DNA from: Candidatus Delongbacteria bacterium
GTDB taxonomy: Bacteria > JAGOEH01
DNA: 31,646 bases
Assembly (NCBI GenBank): GCA_017997825.1
Contig: JAGOEH010000015.1
Coordinates: 1-31,646, forward strand
Reading direction: 5' to 3'
Part shown: positions 17,106-25,170 of the stretch, piece after piece
Position numbering within the stretch: the first letter of the stretch is position 1
Layout of the letters: the number at the start of each line of letters is the position of its first letter
Position numbers and translations under genes: made by a program
The notes under the pieces: model-generated
Database searches by the model: none
Seen by the model: the letters and a program-made list of their open reading frames with translations, nothing else
Told to the model about the DNA's origin: nothing

Positions 17106-19169
17106 TCAGCGGATGATAATGAATTTTTTAATGATCGATTCACCGTCCGGAGTTTCGAAATGGGCAATATACAGACCGCTGACCACGACCTGTCGGTACT
17201 GACTGACCGAATTCCAGGCTTCGTCGCCGCTTCCGCTGGTATGGTGTAGGGTTTCAATCAGATCGCCACGGGCCGTAAAAATCTTGATCGTACAGACCGG
17301 CGGCAGATTATAGAACATGATTCGATCTTTTCCGCCATCGCCGAATTGAATATCCCTGGCTTTAATATTGTATGGATTGGGAACAATTCGGATATCGGCC
17401 ATCCGGGTCCCGGCCGCTCGCCGTAAGTAAGCGGGTTCAGTCGTGATGGTAAAAAACTTGCTGCTCTCCATCGCTACGCCGGGTTGAATGGTATTGGTCG
17501 AACCATCGTCAAATGAGGAGATATAATAATAGTAGTCGAATCCTCTTAGAGCCGTCATATCGTTATATTGATTGACTAAGGCATTGGGTGTACCTTCTCC
17601 GCATTCATAGATCATATCATACAGGGTATCCGAGGTATGGATCGCCCGATAGAGGCGGTACCCCTTGAAATTCGGCCAGGTTTCCGCCGAATTGGACCAG
17701 TTCAGGATGATACGGTCGCCCCCGGAAGTAACCTCAAACACATTGGGAGGCGGAGGGGGAGAGGGCAGATTAAATCCATTCTGGTAGAGCTGAACCATTC
17801 GGTTGAAACTCAGAAACAGGGAATCCCGCCCGGTATAGACCCAGGCATTCTTAAAAGCATCGGGATCGCTTCCGCTCGATCCATCCGGCAGGGTATAAGG
17901 AGCGGCTTTATCCAGCCATTTGCGACCGATATCGAAGCACATCGTGCGGCTGAGGCCGTTAACCGCCTCACCCATGATGATGCGAATGCTATCTCCGGTA
18001 TTCAGCGTATAGGGGCCGAATCCCTGGCTGCTGGAATAACCGCCCGGGGTTCCACCGACCACATCGGCATAATCATTCTTGACCATGTCGGCATGGCGAA
18101 CTGCAGGGTGACCACTGATCATATAGGCATATTCTGCCGCCATCTGACTCTCATTAAACTGGCTGTTACTGGAGGTGATGGGCGCATCGGAACTGATGTA
18201 ATTGGTGGTTTTGGGCTGATAGGGATCATTGCTCGGATCGGAAGCCGATTTGTCGGCATGCAGAATGACCGTTCCGACAAACTGAGCGGCGCCCAATCGT
18301 CCATCCCCGGTCTGATAGGGACCCCCGATATTGTCGAACCCGCATTTAGAATGCTTACCATGCCAGGCATACTGACAACGAAAGGGGTCTCCGCTTCCGG
18401 GAACCTCACCCCGGGTGTCCAGGATGGTGTTGTGTCCCCACCCCGCTGATTGCGGCAGGTAGTTTAACCCGGCACCCGAAGCTTCACGGGTCATGGAATA
18501 GCGGTGCATGAAATTAATATAGACTCCATCCAGATTCTGGGCATTCACCGTTCCCTTTTTATCGATAATTCCCGTGTTCTTGAACACATAATCACAGATG
18601 TAAAAATTATCATAATAGGGATTGACCCAGGCATAAATCCGGCGGGTGATGGTGACACCGATCGAGGTATTGACCACATTGTACAGTAAACGGTCAGCCT
18701 TCATGGTGTCCACAATCTCGTCCACTTCATCCAGCATACTGATCTTGGAGGAGATGACGCCATCGATCACCACGGTCGGGTGATCATACTTGCCGTAAAG
18801 CACGAATTCCTGGGGCATGAACTCGGCCTGATCATCCAGGATTCGGGGACCGCAATGAACCACTTTGTAATTATAGGTTTTGTTGACCAAGGGATCATTA
18901 TAATTGACAGCCCCGATCCAGAGGGCTTTGGCCGCTTTGACGTCCTGCCAGTTGAACTGGGCATTCCAACGTAGGCCATCCTGCTGATCACGGGTCAACA
19001 GAGTCCGTCCGATTTCCCGCTCACACCCGGCACTTGAAAACCAGTTATGAAGGGAACCGACCGCCACCCACTTGATCTCATCGGCATGGGCCATAAACCG
19101 GTTACCGGCTAAACTCAACACAACAACGATCAGCACGATGATGATGTTCGGTGATATGGTTTTTCTCAT
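17106..19169 (-). CDS. Large secreted protein with FnIII-like domain and T9SS type-A-like sorting domain
   Basis: A 687-residue exported protein. The signal peptide has a strong hydrophobic core (IIIVLIVVVLSLAG) ending near AHA before DEIKW. The long N-terminal region (about 35-465) is rich in Tyr, Trp and Gly and matches no enzyme I can name. After a PSPPPPP hinge comes a fibronectin-III-like domain (about 480-580, NVFEVTSGGDRIILNWSNSA). The last 85 residues (IRIVPNPYN, then TIKIFTARGDLIETLHH, ending SGLYIAHFETPDGESIIKK plus FIIIR) have the look of a type A T9SS sorting or FlgD-like domain. It is probably a surface-displayed partner of the upstream TonB receptor (46 nt away). ATG 19169 has AAGGA seven bases upstream. 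Confidence 0.87.
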   Translation of the reverse strand: MRKTISPNIIIVLIVVVLSLAGNRFMAHADEIKWVAVGSLHNWFSSAGCEREIGRTLLTRDQQDGLRWNAQFNWQDVKAAKALWIGAVNYNDPLVNKTYNYKVVHCGPRILDDQAEFMPQEFVLYGKYDHPTVVIDGVISSKISMLDEVDEIVDTMKADRLLYNVVNTSIGVTITRRIYAWVNPYYDNFYICDYVFKNTGIIDKKGTVNAQNLDGVYINFMHRYSMTREASGAGLNYLPQSAGWGHNTILDTRGEVPGSGDPFRCQYAWHGKHSKCGFDNIGGPYQTGDGRLGAAQFVGTVILHADKSASDPSNDPYQPKTTNYISSDAPITSSNSQFNESQMAAEYAYMISGHPAVRHADMVKNDYADVVGGTPGGYSSSQGFGPYTLNTGDSIRIIMGEAVNGLSRTMCFDIGRKWLDKAAPYTLPDGSSGSDPDAFKNAWVYTGRDSLFLSFNRMVQLYQNGFNLPSPPPPPNVFEVTSGGDRIILNWSNSAETWPNFKGYRLYRAIHTSDTLYDMIYECGEGTPNALVNQYNDMTALRGFDYYYYISSFDDGSTNTIQPGVAMESSKFFTITTEPAYLRRAAGTRMADIRIVPNPYNIKARDIQFGDGGKDRIMFYNLPPVCTIKIFTARGDLIETLHHTSGSGDEAWNSVSQYRQVVVSGLYIAHFETPDGESIIKKFIIIR

Positions 19170-19215
19170 TATGATATCCTTTGGCAATGATTGACGTACT
19201 AGTTCACCGGAATAA

Positions 19216-22200
19216 TCATTTCAGTTCAAACGAAACCATAATCCCAAAGAAAATATCCCGGGGATTCAGGAACGTGAAGTAGGACAGATTCGGCATATCA
19301 ATATAGGCTTTATCCTTCATGATCTGATCGATCCGGCTCTGACTGACTTCAGTCCAGGCATTGTCCACATACTGCATGTACTTTTTGCTGGAAGCGTCAA
19401 AATAGATAGCCCGCGTACTGGGAGTTACGATACTCCCGAGGTTGGCGGTCCACTCCAGCGGCTGGAAATCGACTCCCGGTCGTCGGACATCGCCGGGTTC
19501 ATCGTCGCCTGCAATCTGGTTGTACTGGAGTTCTTCCAGCGTACTTTGTTTCAGATGCAGGGAATACATATAATCATTGTAATCATAAACATCATAAAAG
19601 CAATAACGGGAAAAATTCTTGTTGTTGAAAATATTGTAAATATCCATAAAGAATTTGATCTGGGCATTCTTAACTTGAAAGACTTTGGAAAGTTTCAGAT
19701 CAAAGTTCTGGATATCGTTCCACTGGATGTTGTATTCCACCCCGGTGATACTCTTGGGATTCCAGGTCGCTTTCAGACCGGCCGTCCAGTTATAGATCAG
19801 CGTGGAATACCATCCGCCCAGGATCCGCTGTCCGAATACACTCGGGCCGAATTCCTCCGGAGTATGCAGATCCAGATTGGCTTTAATCCGGGGCCGAGGC
19901 TTGGGGCGCTCCTGATAGACATTATCTCTCAGATAATCCCGCATTTCGGCCGGATTCTGATAATTGTACTGCGTTTCAAAATAGCCGCTGGTACTGACCC
20001 GGTATTCATAGTTGACATTCCCGGTGAACCAGCGCCCGACGGTTTTCGATAAATCGATTTCGAAACCGCGGATATCCTCATAGCTGTTGTTGGTCAGCTT
20101 CCAGTAGTTGATATCTCCCTTGATGCTGACATAGCGGACCCAGCGTTCTTGATCGGTCACATCCTTATAATAGGCCGCAACATGAGCTAGATAGTTGTTG
20201 AACAGGGCGTGGTCATATCCCAGCTCATAGGATATGGTTTTGGCCTGATCCAAGGAGGGATCACCAAAATACTGAACAATATTGCCGACCCCCCGCCGGA
20301 CCATATACATGTCTTCCGAGCTGGCCGTTTGACGATTGTAGCCGTAATTAAAATAGAGCTTGGAATTGGTCGTGATCGGATGGGACAGCGCAATTCGCGG
20401 GCTGGCAAAGAAAGAGGCCTTGGCGTCCTTTTTGGTGAACATTGAATCCAGGTTAGCATCATACTTGGTGGAAAAGAAATCTCGATTGTAGACATCCACA
20501 TCATACCATTCGCCGGTCGGATTAATATAATCGAGCACCACCCCGACGGTCGCGATTAATCCTTCAAACTCCAGTTTGTCCTGGAAATAGAGATTGATCC
20601 GGTAGGGATTTCGTTTGGTTTCGTTCCAGTAATTACCAGCCGGAAGGGCTTTATTGATGGCCCCGAAGGCGAGTTTAAAACGGTTGGTCACCATTTCGAA
20701 TCCGGTTTTAATTTGGTGGTACTTGGCCACCTGACTGGTAAAATCCCCTTTGAGTGAAAGGGTGGTGAATTTGCTGTTATCGCGTTTTTGGCTGAAGGAA
20801 CCGCCCATTCCCATACCGTCGATACCAAAGACGGGATCCTCCTCGAAGCCGAACGGAGCTTCATCGACATAGTATCCCGGAAAAAGCTGATAGCTAAGGC
20901 TGGTATCACGGGTATCTCCCGGTCCGGTATGATATTTGCGATAATCCCGTTTCAGCTGGATCTCATAGAAGGTTTCCGGTGACAGGACATGAGTCAGTTT
21001 GGCGGATATGGTGTTGTTATAATAGGCTGTGGTTGACCAGTAATCGGTTGTGAACAGCCGCCAGGTCGAGGTATGTCCGATCTGGTTAATTGCACTGGCG
21101 GATTCTTCGGTCGATTGGTAGTATCCGGTGTACCCGTCGTATGTCGCGGTCGCATGGAGTTCACCATACAACCCGATCATGGTCAGCTTCATACTGGGGG
21201 AGATATCTGAGGTGAGTTTCATCATCCAACTGGAATTTTCCAGTCCGTCGGTACTCATTTCATACAGATACATTCTCTGCTCACGTCGGAACGAGGTAAA
21301 GAAACGCAGATTCCCCAGTTTATTGGATATGACCGGTACCGGGCCGCCAAAACCGGCGTCAATGGTATAATCCGGCCGGGTGATGTCACCCTGTTTCCGT
21401 TTCTGCCACTTGAATAACCGCTGAGCGGCATAAGGTGACAGATCGTTGGTCGGGTCGTCATCGGAGAGCGTCTGTTCGGAGATCTTGTTCCATCCGTCAA
21501 ACGAAGGATACTGGCGGCGGGTATAGGGATCCCAGGCGCCATTACTGGTCCCGGTCCAGCAGACCGCATCATCCAAATAGGGCCGCATCCAGAATGAATT
21601 GACATCATAGGGGGAAATCCCGAAATGCTTGGCGGAAGGCTGGCTGTTGCGATAGGTCAACGTTCCGGTATAGGCCTTGGGATTGCCCTCCTTGGTCACC
21701 ACATTGATGATTCCGGAACGGACATTGCTATACTCGGCATTGAATCCGCCCGTTTGTACCGAAACCTCCTGAATGGCGCTGAGAGGAACCGATGAGATCG
21801 GATTGTTGGTCCGTTCATCACGGAGCGTGATCCCATCCACCATAAACAGGGTCTGGTCACTGCCGCCCCCGCGGATTTCCAGACTGGAGTTGATTCCGGC
21901 CTGTAACCCAATCACATCATTGACGCTGGCAACCGGCAGATTCCTGATCTTGTCGTCGCCCAGGCTCTTCTGACTGGCGGCAACATCCTTTTTCACAATC
22001 TCCCGATTGGCAATAATGACCACTTCATCCCCTTCAATCGCTTGGGGCTTGAGACTGAAATCGGCGGTGGTCGTTCGATCAATCTCAACATCCACCTGAT
22101 CCAGGTTCACCGTTCCATAGCCAATCATCATGGCCTTGACCGAATAGGTCCCCGGCGTAATATTCAAAATGGCAAAATACCCCTCCAGATCACTGGAAGC

Positions 22201-22392
22201 TCCTTGTTTCTGATAGACTTCACTCTTTTTCCCATCTTTCCAAATCCACTCAATCATGACATTGGCACCAACCAAAGGTTCACCGGTTTCAGCATCCAGA
22301 ATTCGTCCGGATATCTTTCCCGTGGTTCCTCCATAAGAAAAGAGTATCATCCCTAACCACAAACCAGTAAAAAATACGGCAAATTTCTTCAT
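19216..22392 (-). CDS. TonB-dependent outer-membrane receptor with carboxypeptidase-regulatory-like N-domain
   Basis: A 1058-residue gated outer-membrane transporter. It has a signal peptide (MKKFAVFFTGLWLGMILFSY), a CarboxypepD_reg-like domain (about 25-115: GKISGRILDAETGEPLVGAN...), a plug domain (about 140-240, with LEIRGGG, LFMVDGI, RSGIINVVTKEG) and a long barrel ending in alternating residues (IFFGIMVSFELK). This layout is seen in SusC/RagA-like and CirA-like receptors of FCB bacteria. No SusD/RagB gene follows; instead a T9SS-type secreted protein does, so the substrate is not predictable. The ribosome site GGAGG is 12 bases from ATG, rather far. It is the first gene of a five- or six-gene cluster with a long leader. 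Confidence 0.92.
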   Translation of the reverse strand: MKKFAVFFTGLWLGMILFSYGGTTGKISGRILDAETGEPLVGANVMIEWIWKDGKKSEVYQKQGASSDLEGYFAILNITPGTYSVKAMMIGYGTVNLDQVDVEIDRTTTADFSLKPQAIEGDEVVIIANREIVKKDVAASQKSLGDDKIRNLPVASVNDVIGLQAGINSSLEIRGGGSDQTLFMVDGITLRDERTNNPISSVPLSAIQEVSVQTGGFNAEYSNVRSGIINVVTKEGNPKAYTGTLTYRNSQPSAKHFGISPYDVNSFWMRPYLDDAVCWTGTSNGAWDPYTRRQYPSFDGWNKISEQTLSDDDPTNDLSPYAAQRLFKWQKRKQGDITRPDYTIDAGFGGPVPVISNKLGNLRFFTSFRREQRMYLYEMSTDGLENSSWMMKLTSDISPSMKLTMIGLYGELHATATYDGYTGYYQSTEESASAINQIGHTSTWRLFTTDYWSTTAYYNNTISAKLTHVLSPETFYEIQLKRDYRKYHTGPGDTRDTSLSYQLFPGYYVDEAPFGFEEDPVFGIDGMGMGGSFSQKRDNSKFTTLSLKGDFTSQVAKYHQIKTGFEMVTNRFKLAFGAINKALPAGNYWNETKRNPYRINLYFQDKLEFEGLIATVGVVLDYINPTGEWYDVDVYNRDFFSTKYDANLDSMFTKKDAKASFFASPRIALSHPITTNSKLYFNYGYNRQTASSEDMYMVRRGVGNIVQYFGDPSLDQAKTISYELGYDHALFNNYLAHVAAYYKDVTDQERWVRYVSIKGDINYWKLTNNSYEDIRGFEIDLSKTVGRWFTGNVNYEYRVSTSGYFETQYNYQNPAEMRDYLRDNVYQERPKPRPRIKANLDLHTPEEFGPSVFGQRILGGWYSTLIYNWTAGLKATWNPKSITGVEYNIQWNDIQNFDLKLSKVFQVKNAQIKFFMDIYNIFNNKNFSRYCFYDVYDYNDYMYSLHLKQSTLEELQYNQIAGDDEPGDVRRPGVDFQPLEWTANLGSIVTPSTRAIYFDASSKKYMQYVDNAWTEVSQSRIDQIMKDKAYIDMPNLSYFTFLNPRDIFFGIMVSFELK

Positions 22393-22549
22393 ACGCTAAT
22401 ACACCCTCCATGCGTTAAGATTTAAACCGGTACTCTCAGTCGGAAAATTTTCAGTTTCCTCCTTTCTGTCGAAACTCTCCGCAACTCTTATAAATACTTA
22501 TGTTAAAACCATTGATCGACATTCACTGGTGCCCATGGATGGATCATGT

Positions 22550-22563
22550 TCCGGTGAACCGGA
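22550..22563. repeat. Perfect inverted repeat in leader
   Basis: TCCGGT-GA-ACCGGA: 6-bp arms separated by 2 bp. It lies inside the small leader reading frame and could be part of a hairpin or an operator. Confidence 0.4.
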
Positions 22564-22621
22564 GTGTAGTCTTCCATCGCCTGATACCATCCAATTCCGG
22601 ATCAATCCCGGCCGGCTCTTG

Positions 22622-22637
22622 AGGTATTGATATACCT
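22622..22637. repeat. Perfect inverted repeat downstream of promoter
   Basis: AGGTAT-TGAT-ATACCT: 6-bp arms with a 4-bp centre, about 45-60 bp downstream of the -10 box. The size and position would suit a dimeric regulator acting as a roadblock; an RNA hairpin is also possible. Confidence 0.4.
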
Positions 22638-22682
22638 AAAAAGCGAAGATTCTCAATAATACATTCAAAATTTGATATGATC

Positions 22683-22710
22683 AATATAGCAAAAAATTGA
22701 TGCCTGTCAA
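22683..22710 (-). promoter_or_regulatory. Sigma-70-type promoter of the TonB-receptor/secretion cluster
   Basis: Minus strand -35 TTGACA (22710-22705) and -10 TATATT (22688-22683) with a 16-bp spacer. It begins 11 bp after the dinB stop codon, so the surface cluster has its own promoter even though dinB is read in the same direction. Confidence 0.72.
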
Positions 22711-22714
22711 CACA

Positions 22715-22730
22715 ATTTCATCAATGAAAT
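22715..22730. repeat. Palindrome spanning the dinB stop and abutting the -35 box
   Basis: ATTTCAT-CA-ATGAAAT: 7-bp arms with a 2-bp centre, ending 4 bp from the -35 box of the TonB cluster. No T-run follows on the minus strand, so a regulator-binding site is at least as likely as a terminator. Confidence 0.4.
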
Positions 22731-23893
22731 ATCGCTTCTCCATATTTGTTTTTCAATTGATCGATGGCCTGCTGAAGCCTATTTTGCTTGTCTCCGGTAA
22801 GATCAACCGGATCGAACAGGGTTAGTTGTTGATCCGGCGATTCCGTCATAAAACTCCCGGCAAAAATACCGATTAAACGAAGAGGACGACCCGGCATCTG
22901 ATCGGACATAAAGAAGGACCGATAGTGTTTCATCAGTGATGAATCATCGGTTTTATAAGGCGATAAGGCGCTTTTTTGAATGGTTTGTGATTTAAAATCA
23001 TGGTATCGAATCCGGATTCCAATCGTTCTGGGATAGAACCCGCGGTGGCGAAGCCGGCGGCCTAAGGTCGGGACCAGAATACGGAGATACTGAAAAATAC
23101 GGTTCCGGTCCGATGTATCCTCCGGCAGTGTGATTTCATTGCTCAGTGATTTTTCATCCTGGCGGCTACCCAGGGGCATGATCACACTGCCGCTGGATTG
23201 CCCTAAATTCTGGAAAAAATCGATCAGCCGACACGACTGCTTACCGAACATGGTTTTCAGAGTTTCCGGAGACAAATGCATCAGATCCCCGATCGTTTTG
23301 ATGCCGAATTTATCCAGCATCTCCTGGGTTTTACTTCCAACCCCAGGAAACCGTCTCACCGGCAGATCACTCAGAATTTCTTTTTCACGGCTTGGGGTAA
23401 TCAGAGTGATTTGATCGGGTTTGTGCAGATCCGAGGCGATCTTAGCCAATTCTCGGTTACGGGCGATGCCGATGGAACAGGTCAAATTCAGCTCCGTCCG
23501 AATGGCGTTCTGAATTTGGGCCGCCAGATCCAGACTATCGCCAAAATGATATTTGACATCCGTCACATCCAGAAAGGCTTCATCGATACTGACCGGTTCA
23601 ACCAGCGGAGAAAAAGTCGCCAGGATCTCCATGACCTTGAGTGAATTATAGATATATTTAGGAATATTGGATGGGACGATTTGGATGAAGGGGTAGCGCC
23701 GATGAACCAGCGATAAGGCCATACCTGAGCTGACCCCGAATTTCCTGGCTTCATATGATGCGGTGGAAACCACTCCGCGCCGGATATCCGGTCCTCCTAC
23801 TACGATCGGTTTTTTTTTAAGGACCGGGATATCCCGTTGTTCGATCGACGCAAAAAATGCATCCATATCGACATGAAAAATAGTTTGGAGCAT
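22721..23893 (-). CDS. dinB: DNA polymerase IV (Y-family)
   Basis: Error-prone translesion DNA polymerase. The 390-residue protein has the palm motifs HVDMDAFFASIE (Asp9, steric-gate region Phe13) and SIDEAFLD (Asp104, Glu105), STASYEARKFGV (about 43-54), and a helix-hairpin-helix PVRRFPGVGSKT followed by the little-finger domain. Near the end is a sliding-clamp-binding motif QLTLF (356-360). All catalytic acids are present, so it should be active. The ribosome site is weak. It is the last gene of the porX-lysA run, 66 nt after the nitroreductase. No LexA-type operator is visible upstream. Confidence 0.95.
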   Translation of the reverse strand: MLQTIFHVDMDAFFASIEQRDIPVLKKKPIVVGGPDIRRGVVSTASYEARKFGVSSGMALSLVHRRYPFIQIVPSNIPKYIYNSLKVMEILATFSPLVEPVSIDEAFLDVTDVKYHFGDSLDLAAQIQNAIRTELNLTCSIGIARNRELAKIASDLHKPDQITLITPSREKEILSDLPVRRFPGVGSKTQEMLDKFGIKTIGDLMHLSPETLKTMFGKQSCRLIDFFQNLGQSSGSVIMPLGSRQDEKSLSNEITLPEDTSDRNRIFQYLRILVPTLGRRLRHRGFYPRTIGIRIRYHDFKSQTIQKSALSPYKTDDSSLMKHYRSFFMSDQMPGRPLRLIGIFAGSFMTESPDQQLTLFDPVDLTGDKQNRLQQAIDQLKNKYGEAIFH

Positions 23894-23959
23894 CTCAGCG
23901 CTCGATGGTTAAACCAGGTTAATAGCGATGACCGCCACGTCTGAGGCCTTGTGATTGGA

Positions 23960-24484
23960 TCATCGCCGGATCATGATATCGGACAGCGGTTTTCGAGCTT
24001 TCGGGCGCCACTGATCCGCCGGATATCCCACCGTCATCAGCTGAACCGGTTTTTCAGAAGCCGGCAGGTCCAACACCTGGATGACCGGATCCTGGTAGAA
24101 CGCTCCAATCCAGCATGTTCCCAGTCCTTCAGCGGCCGCCGCCAATGCCAGGTGTTCCATGGCAATCGATAAATCGATCAAAAAGGCCGGATGGCCGCAC
24201 CGCATGATGTGATCGGGCTGGGTGCCGACGCCCACTACCACACAATCGGCTTGAGCTACAAAGGATTGATTATTGGCGGCGATCTGAAGTTTCCGTTTAA
24301 GTTCGGGATTCTGAACCCAATAAAACTTCCAGTTCTGGCTGTTCCGGGCTGACGGAGCCAGACGAACCGCTTCCATAATCCGTAATAGCACCTCGTCAGG
24401 GACAGGCCTGGATTGATAGGCCCGGCATGAATACCGCCGCTGAATACTCTGATAAAGATCCATTTTACCATCCTGGGTCATCAT
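23960..24484 (-). CDS. Nitroreductase-family flavoprotein
   Basis: Small FMN-dependent oxidoreductase fold, 174 aa. Family signs are the N-terminal RYSCRAYQSRPVPDEVL (FMN phosphate contact Arg residues), LAPSARNSQNWKFYWVQ, and AMEHLALAAAAEGLGTCWIGAF followed by PVQLMTVGYP. The physiological substrate cannot be inferred. The start is ambiguous between ATG 24484 (AGGAGG ten bases upstream) and ATG 24463 (AGGA seven bases upstream). The better Shine-Dalgarno belongs to 24484 and is encoded inside the last codons of the Nudix gene, whose stop is 2 nt before, suggesting translational coupling. Confidence 0.9.
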   Translation of the reverse strand: MMTQDGKMDLYQSIQRRYSCRAYQSRPVPDEVLLRIMEAVRLAPSARNSQNWKFYWVQNPELKRKLQIAANNQSFVAQADCVVVGVGTQPDHIMRCGHPAFLIDLSIAMEHLALAAAAEGLGTCWIGAFYQDPVIQVLDLPASEKPVQLMTVGYPADQWRPKARKPLSDIMIRR

Positions 24485-24486
24485 GA

Positions 24487-25170
24487 TCAGCCATCCTCCT
24501 TATCATACAGACGGCATAAAGCCAATTCGGTCTTTCCGTCACTGTAGTTTTCTTCCCGACACCGGCGGATCGCTTCATCCAAAAGAAGCGGGACCAGTTC
24601 GGCCCCTTCTTCCATCAGAGAGCCATCTCCGCTATGAGTCAGGCATCGATTATCCCAGTCCTGAATTTCGATCCGGGCTGCCATAATTCTTACTTTTTCA
24701 ATACAAAAACCCGGGGAGGTATAGATGGGGGCTCCCAAATCAAGCAATTGCCGAGTCTGAATCCGGATTCCGGTTTCTTCCCATACCTCCTGAACCGCTC
24801 GGTATCGAATCTGTTCCGGAGTGATTTCACCGGGTTCAATGACGCCCGCAGGAATCTCATAAATAGAAATGGGGGGAGGCCCGGCCTCAGAAAACGAGAT
24901 CAAACGGGGCCGGAAGTAGAGGGCCGGCCGTAAGCAGCGCCGCAGGATTACGATCCGCCGTCCGGAATCGTCAGTCCAATACAACACAATCCCCACTGCA
25001 TCCACCGACTCCCGGTAAACCACATCGCAACGATACCCATCGGAACAACTCCCGTCCTGATACCGATTGGCAATCCGATAGCGTTTGATCCGCATGAATC
25101 CCTGGTCACTCCGATACTGATCGGTCACGTCATCCAGGAGTTCAAGTCCGGCCACTGCCTTTTGACTCAT
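24487..25170 (-). CDS. Nudix hydrolase (ADP-ribose pyrophosphatase-like)
   Basis: Cleaves nucleoside diphosphate derivatives, probably ADP-ribose or a related sugar nucleotide. The 227-residue protein has a Nudix box GVIEPGE ... QEVWEETGI. Relative to the standard G-x5-E-x7-REUxEExGU it has four extra residues before the helix and Gln in place of the box Arg, while the metal-binding EE pair is kept. Upstream of the box, IVILRRCLRPAL and SIYEIPAGVIEPG are typical of the ADPRase group. Its ATG overlaps the lysA stop in an ATGA, showing tight coupling. Confidence 0.9.
   Translation of the reverse strand: MSQKAVAGLELLDDVTDQYRSDQGFMRIKRYRIANRYQDGSCSDGYRCDVVYRESVDAVGIVLYWTDDSGRRIVILRRCLRPALYFRPRLISFSEAGPPPISIYEIPAGVIEPGEITPEQIRYRAVQEVWEETGIRIQTRQLLDLGAPIYTSPGFCIEKVRIMAARIEIQDWDNRCLTHSGDGSLMEEGAELVPLLLDEAIRRCREENYSDGKTELALCRLYDKEDG

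Larger units (their letters stand above)
22393..22682 (-). other. Long 5' leader of the TonB-receptor cluster
   Basis: About 290 nt between the promoter and the receptor start, with no homologue-bearing gene. It holds two perfect short inverted repeats (22622-22637 and 22550-22563), a 24-codon reading frame (22577-22503, ATG to TAA), and an unused strong Shine-Dalgarno-like AAAGGAGG near 22468-22461 with no ATG or GTG behind it. Such a leader could host post-transcriptional control, but I cannot match it to a known riboswitch. Confidence 0.5.

Noticed and set aside
17637-18449. Long plus-strand open frame opposite the secreted T9SS-type protein
   Set aside because: Low-complexity Ile/Gly-rich translation, antisense to a gene with signal peptide and sorting domain; a shadow frame.
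22430-22468. A CTG-started peptide of ten codons behind the orphan AAAGGAGG in the TonB leader
   Set aside because: CTG initiation and such short length cannot be supported from sequence alone; kept only as part of the leader observation.
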